18,369 bases of DNA, taken from assembly GCA_021767245.1 (NCBI GenBank), contig JAASTO010000030.1, positions 1 to 18,369 on the forward strand. Direction: 5' to 3'. The notes below the pieces were generated by a model. It saw nothing but the letters and a program-made list of their open reading frames with translations. It was not told the DNA's origin and ran no database searches. Source of the stretch: Balneolaceae bacterium. GTDB taxonomy: Bacteria > Bacteroidota > Rhodothermia > Balneolales > Balneolaceae. The position numbers and the translations under genes were made by a program. Of this stretch, positions 15,657-18,369 are shown piece by piece; position 1 is the first letter of the stretch, and each line of letters starts with the position of its first letter.

Positions 15657-16136
15657 ATGAGCGATAAAGAAAAAAAGACCACACCTACCATTCAAAACCG
15701 AAAGGCTCGTCACGACTTTAACGTGGAAGAGACCTATGAGGCCGGTTTGGTTCTGAAAGGAACCGAGGTGAAATCGCTGCGGCAGGGCAAAGCCAGCTTT
15801 ACAGATTCCTTCGCCTACCTGCAGGACGGTGAAGTGTGGCTGAGGGAGTTGTACATTAAACCCTATGAGCATGGGTCTTATTATAATCATGACCCCAGGC
15901 GGCCACGAAAATTGCTGCTTCACAAAAAAGAGATCCGTGCACTCGATAAAGCCATTCAGCAAAAAGGGTACACCATTGTACCCCTGAAGTTGTATTTCAA
16001 GAATGGAAATGCCAAGGTTTTGATCGGTGTGGCCAAAGGTAAGAAGCAATTTGACAAGAGAGATTCCATCAAAGAAAAAGATGTAAAGCGACAGATCGAG
16101 CGCAATGTGAAAGGCAACTATAAGATCAATATGTAG
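15657..16136 (+). CDS. smpB: SsrA-binding protein SmpB
   Basis: SmpB binds tmRNA and brings it to ribosomes stalled at the end of broken mRNAs, starting trans-translation. The 159-residue product has the standard sequence: IQNRKARHDFNVEETYEAGL near the start, LKGTEVKSLRQGKASFTDSF, the EHGSYYNHDPRRPRKLLLHK stretch and the basic tail GKKQFDKRDSIKEKDVKRQ that folds in the decoding centre. Length is normal. No tmRNA gene was found in the window. It lies 85 nt after the lipoprotein gene and 35 nt before the MgtC-like gene. Confidence 0.97.
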   Translation: MSDKEKKTTPTIQNRKARHDFNVEETYEAGLVLKGTEVKSLRQGKASFTDSFAYLQDGEVWLRELYIKPYEHGSYYNHDPRRPRKLLLHKKEIRALDKAIQQKGYTIVPLKLYFKNGNAKVLIGVAKGKKQFDKRDSIKEKDVKRQIERNVKGNYKINM

Positions 16137-16171
16137 CTCTCAATTTTAAAGGCTTTTGCTTATCATTAAGC

Positions 16172-17446
16172 ATGGAGCCTCAACTCGATATCATCTGGAA
16201 ATTACTTGCCTCCCTTGGGGTTGGACTCCTCATTGGAACCGAACGAGGCTGGTACGGGCGAACGGAAGATGAAGGCGACCGCGTGGCGGGTATCAGAACC
16301 TTCAGCCTGACCGGATTATTGGGAGGTATCACGGCCTCACTCATTCCCTTTGGTGGCGAGCTGATGATACCACTTGCTTTTCTGGCCTTTACCGCATTGG
16401 TTATTGCCTCCTACATTTATGAGATCAAGATCAATGAAAGTGATGATATCGGGATCACGACAGAAGTCGCACTCATAACCACCTTTGTGTTGGGAATTTG
16501 GGCCGGATTGGGCCAATACGCTGAAGCACTTGGCAGTGCCGTAGCCGTGATGGCCATATTAAGCCTAAAACCGATCCTCCATAAATGGCTCAACAAAATT
16601 GAGATCGAGGTGATCTATGCCGGCATTAAATTACTGGTGATCTCGGTCATACTTTTACCACTATTACCCAATCAGGGATACGGCCCCTGGAATACGCTGA
16701 ATCCCTATTGGATCTGGTGGATGGTGGTTCTCATCTCCGGCTTGTCATTTTTAGGGTACATTTTAGTAAAGTATGCCGGGGAAGGAAAAGGCACTATTCT
16801 GACGGCTATCATAGGCGGACTGGCTTCCTCAACGGCTGTCACGATCAGCCTTGCTCAGCTAAGTAAGCAAAGCCACCGTGATAAAAGCAGACTGTTCTTA
16901 GCAGGGATCTTATTAGCCTCCTCCATAATGTTGATTCGGGTCTTTGTAGAAGTCTCAGTGGTGAACCGGGACCTGCTGCATCCACTCTGGATCCCTCTGG
17001 CTGCCATGCTGATCATCAGCTTAGGCTGTGTTGGCTGGCTGTATTTCAGCGGTGATGCGGACACCGGGGATGACAATCCGGACCTGGACCTCGGCAATCC
17101 CCTTCAGCTTAAAACGGCTCTTCAATTTGGAGCCCTGCTCGGGGTGATCCTGATACTCTCAACCGCTTTAAAAGAATGGTTCGGCGATCAGAGTATTTAC
17201 CTGCTGGCACTTCTATCGGGACTGATGGATGTGGATGCCATCACCCTTTCTCTCTCTAAAATGGCACAATCAGAGATCAGTGATGCAGTAGCAACACTGG
17301 GTATTATTATTTCGGTGATCTCAAACACGCTGGTCAAAGCCGGTTTCTTTATCTTCATCGCAGGGTGGAAAAAGAGCATGGAACTCCTGTGGCTCATTCT
17401 CATGATCTCAGCAGGCGGAGTTTTCAGTTTCTGGGTATTTGTGTGA
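16172..17446 (+). CDS. MgtC/SapB-DUF4010 membrane protein
   Basis: The 424-residue product fuses an N-terminal MgtC/SapB-like membrane domain (about 1-135) to a DUF4010 domain (about 175-415). The first has LGVGLLIGTERGWYGR at about 16-30 and GDRVAGIRTFSLTGLLGGI, both hallmarks of the MgtC group. The second has GKGTILTAIIGGLASSTAVT, read at about 208-228, and the later GLMDVDAITLSLSKMAQ. Around ten to twelve membrane helices are visible. MgtC proteins are linked to magnesium homeostasis and acid or virulence stress in some bacteria, but DUF4010 fusions have no proven transport role. The ATG at 16172 is the first Met of a strongly conserved opening. It converges on rnpB, with a terminator hairpin in between. 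Confidence 0.88.
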   Translation: MEPQLDIIWKLLASLGVGLLIGTERGWYGRTEDEGDRVAGIRTFSLTGLLGGITASLIPFGGELMIPLAFLAFTALVIASYIYEIKINESDDIGITTEVALITTFVLGIWAGLGQYAEALGSAVAVMAILSLKPILHKWLNKIEIEVIYAGIKLLVISVILLPLLPNQGYGPWNTLNPYWIWWMVVLISGLSFLGYILVKYAGEGKGTILTAIIGGLASSTAVTISLAQLSKQSHRDKSRLFLAGILLASSIMLIRVFVEVSVVNRDLLHPLWIPLAAMLIISLGCVGWLYFSGDADTGDDNPDLDLGNPLQLKTALQFGALLGVILILSTALKEWFGDQSIYLLALLSGLMDVDAITLSLSKMAQSEISDAVATLGIIISVISNTLVKAGFFIFIAGWKKSMELLWLILMISAGGVFSFWVFV

Positions 17447-17460
17447 CAAAGCAGACATCA

Positions 17461-17496
17461 TAAAACAAAACCCCACTCCTTTGGGGAGCAGGGTTT
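17461..17496 (-). terminator. Intrinsic terminator of rnpB
   Basis: On the - strand AAACCC (17496-17491) and CTCC pair with GGAG and GGGTTT (17473-17468), with a small TG/TG internal mismatch. The tail reads GGGTTTTGTTTTA. The stem lies directly after the 3' end of RNase P RNA and may also end the convergent MgtC-like transcript, though its + strand tail is weak. Confidence 0.8.
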
Positions 17497-17831
17497 CGGT
17501 CTAATTTGTAGCAGGAAAGCCTGTAAGCCGGATTCTGTCGAGGATGATCATTTATCTGTCGCGTTCCACCCGATGGCGTCACGACAAGCGGCATATACCA
17601 TCTGCATGAACTTTCTCCCCGCGAGGTTTACCGTGCCCCCGACCTCACGATACGGGGCGGTGAGCTCTTACCTCACCTTTTCACCCTTACTCCGCGCATA
17701 ATTGCTTATGCAAGGAGCGGTCTGTTTTCTGTTGCACTGTCTGTCATCACGCCATTCCTGACGTGAAGCCTCCCCTTCGCCGGCTGAACCGGATCGGGGA
17801 GCGCGGTGCTTGTTGGAGTCCGGACTTTCCT

Positions 17832-18001
17832 CCCAGCACATACTTGATGGTTTGCTTCGGCAACCACTCTCTACTATCAATGTTGTCATCCTGAGCGCAA
17901 CCAAGCCTTCTTTTGAGTACAATACTTACCGCGAAGGATCTCAACGTTTATTTCAGGATATTGGGCCGATCCTTAGTTAAAACCATCAAGTATGTGCCGG
18001 G
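17832..18001 (-). repeat. Long inverted repeat forming the expanded P3 helix of RNase P RNA
   Basis: GCACATACTTGATGGTTT (17836-17853) and its exact complement (17980-17997) give 18 perfect pairs. These extend outward by one G-U and three more G-C pairs to 17832 and 18001. The 126-nt loop between them holds the repeat at 17882-17945 plus flanks of about 28 and 34 nt. Confidence 0.92.
17882..17945 (+). repeat. REP-like palindromic repeat, copy 1, inside rnpB
   Basis: The element begins GTTGTCATCC and ends GGATCTCAAC. These ends are inverted repeats of each other at eight of ten positions. The inner sequence CTGAGCGC and ACCGCGAA adds short pairings. It shares both ends with the copy at 18266-18343; the right ends match at 17 of 19 positions including one base past the element. 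Similar TCATCCTGAGCG...GAAGGATCTC repeats are familiar from Bacteroidota genomes, from memory. Confidence 0.75.
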
Positions 18002-18022
18002 CGATCACCCGGCTTTCCTGCC

Positions 18023-18190
18023 GTCTTAAAATACGTGTTTTCTTTGGTTATTACATCATAGAAAGGATCTGTACCCAATAAACCATCCTTCACTCAACAA
18101 ACTTGGGTTTGTAAGGTGCAGAAGCTCCCGCGTCTATTACCATTTGGGGTATCATGACGCAATTTGCACTAGTCTTCTGCAAGATTCTAA
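18023..18190. other. Spacer upstream of rnpB without a recognisable gene
   Basis: Together with the sequence to 18369 this forms a stretch of about 350 bases without an intact gene. The part next to rnpB should hold its promoter. An 8-bp inverted repeat, TGCAGAAG (18117-18124) with CTTCTGCA (18174-18181), spans 65 bases. On the - strand a 21-codon frame ends at 18090 (MIPQMVIDAGASAP...); it is too short to call a gene. Confidence 0.4.
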
Positions 18191-18253
18191 ATCGAGCTTA
18201 TTGAAAGCTTAAACCCTAAATGGGAAGATCTTGCTAAGGATTGGTTTTCCTGA
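18191..18253 (+). pseudogene. C-terminal remnant of a GIY-YIG nuclease gene
   Basis: The frame from 18191 to the TGA at 18251-18253 reads IELIESLNPKWEDLAKDWFS, which matches the usual end of small UvrC/YhbQ-like GIY-YIG proteins (typically K-I-x-L-I-E-x-x-N-P-x-W-x-D-L). The codon just before is TAA, where family members often have Lys, and the sequence further upstream has a TAG and no resemblance to the GIY-YIG core. The gene has therefore lost its first 70 or so residues, or was cut at this point. The repeat at 18266 begins 12 nt after the stop. Confidence 0.6.
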
Positions 18254-18265
18254 ATACACTCGATT

Positions 18266-18343
18266 GTTGTCATCCCTGCTTCGCCGGCAGAGCGCCCGAC
18301 GGGTTATATTCGATATGCTATGGTTAACGCGATGGATCTCAAC
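18266..18343 (+). repeat. REP-like palindromic repeat, copy 2
   Basis: It begins GTTGTCATCC and ends GGATCTCAAC, the same ends and orientation as the copy in rnpB. The interior differs: it carries an extra hairpin, CTGCTTCGCCGGCAG, then GAGCGCCC, and an AT-rich arm before AACGCGATGGATCTC. At 78 nt it is 14 nt longer than copy 1. Confidence 0.7.
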
Positions 18344-18369
18344 GAATAATTCAAACGAGTAGCTTCACC

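Larger units (their letters stand above)
17511..18022 (-). ncRNA. rnpB: RNase P RNA (bacterial type A) with expanded P3
   Basis: This is the catalytic RNA of RNase P, which cuts the 5' leader from pre-tRNAs. On the - strand the universal elements are present. P4 strand GAGGAAAGTCCGG is near 17834-17822. The GACAGTGCAACAGAAAACAG region, GGTAAGAGCTCACCGC and the closing GACAGAATCCGGCTTA (about 17539-17524) follow. P1 is a perfect 11-bp pair, GCAGGAAAGCC (18021-18011) with GGCTTTCCTGC (17521-17511). P2 pairs 18010-18003 with 17549-17542, eight pairs with one G-U. Helix P3 is unusual: 22 pairs (18001-17980 with 17853-17832) close a 126-nt loop. Length is about 512 nt; without the loop it would be about 386, within the normal range. 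A TATTTTAA lies just upstream as a possible -7 box, with no good -33. End points are set by P1 and may be off by a few bases. Confidence 0.95.

Noticed and set aside
17747..17800. Apparent further copy of the repeat (GTCATCACG and CTTCGCCGGC) inside rnpB.
   Set aside because: These bases belong to conserved or paired parts of RNase P RNA, and the GGATCTCAAC end is missing.
17668..17944. Two - strand frames of 84 and 65 codons in the right-end region.
   Set aside because: They run through the RNase P RNA and its P3 repeat; conserved RNA elements explain the sequence.
18090..18155. A 21-codon - strand frame (MIPQMVIDAGASAP...) upstream of rnpB.
   Set aside because: The composition looks protein-like, but an in-frame stop lies at 18198-18200 and there is no larger gene. 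It might be a relic, but it cannot be assigned.

Overview
The window reads as chromosomal housekeeping DNA from a member of the Bacteroidota/Balneolota side of the FCB group. A marine or halophilic Balneolaceae-like bacterium is my best guess. The support is a Bacteroidota-type -7 promoter box (TANNTTTG) in front of several genes, few strong Shine-Dalgarno sites, a ribosomal protein S16 with a long acidic tail, and the overall gene mix. The species assignment is inference. No rRNA, tRNA, CRISPR array, phage or complete insertion sequence was seen.

Layout. Positions 28-4024 hold a compact translation and protein-targeting operon on the + strand: ffh, rpsP, rimM, trmD, rplS. It is followed by a probable terminator, adk and a strong terminator. 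Positions 4873-8167 hold a membrane DUF1499 protein, a convergent ATP-grasp ligase, a secreted two-domain protein and a convergent DUF72 protein. Positions 8289-11700 hold a sodium:solute symporter, a spacer full of competing inverted repeats, and an orphan HisKA_2-type histidine kinase with a periplasmic OB-fold-like sensor. Positions 11711-15571 hold a SirB1/transglutaminase-like protein on the - strand, then arginine deiminase, a site-2-protease-like membrane metalloprotease and a small lipoprotein in a tight + strand run. Positions 15657-17446 hold smpB and an MgtC/DUF4010 membrane protein.

The most unusual part is the right end. The RNase P RNA gene (rnpB, - strand, about 17511-18022) is about 512 nt long because helix P3 is stretched into a 22-bp helix capped by a 126-nt loop. 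That loop carries a 64-nt repeat bounded by GTTGTCATCC and GGATCTCAAC. A second repeat with the same ends lies at 18266-18343. It starts 12 nt after the decayed C-terminal tail of a GIY-YIG nuclease gene. My working hypothesis is a REP-like repeat family, possibly mobilised by a GIY-YIG nuclease, that has inserted into the permissive P3 loop of RNase P RNA. The repeats, helix and tail are read directly from the sequence; the mobilisation link is inference.

How the genes work together. The first block couples ribosome assembly (S16, RimM, L19), tRNA modification (TrmD) and co-translational targeting (Ffh). SmpB at the other end serves ribosome rescue and RNase P serves tRNA maturation, so much of the window concerns translation. 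The middle genes are mostly independent units in convergent or divergent arrangement.
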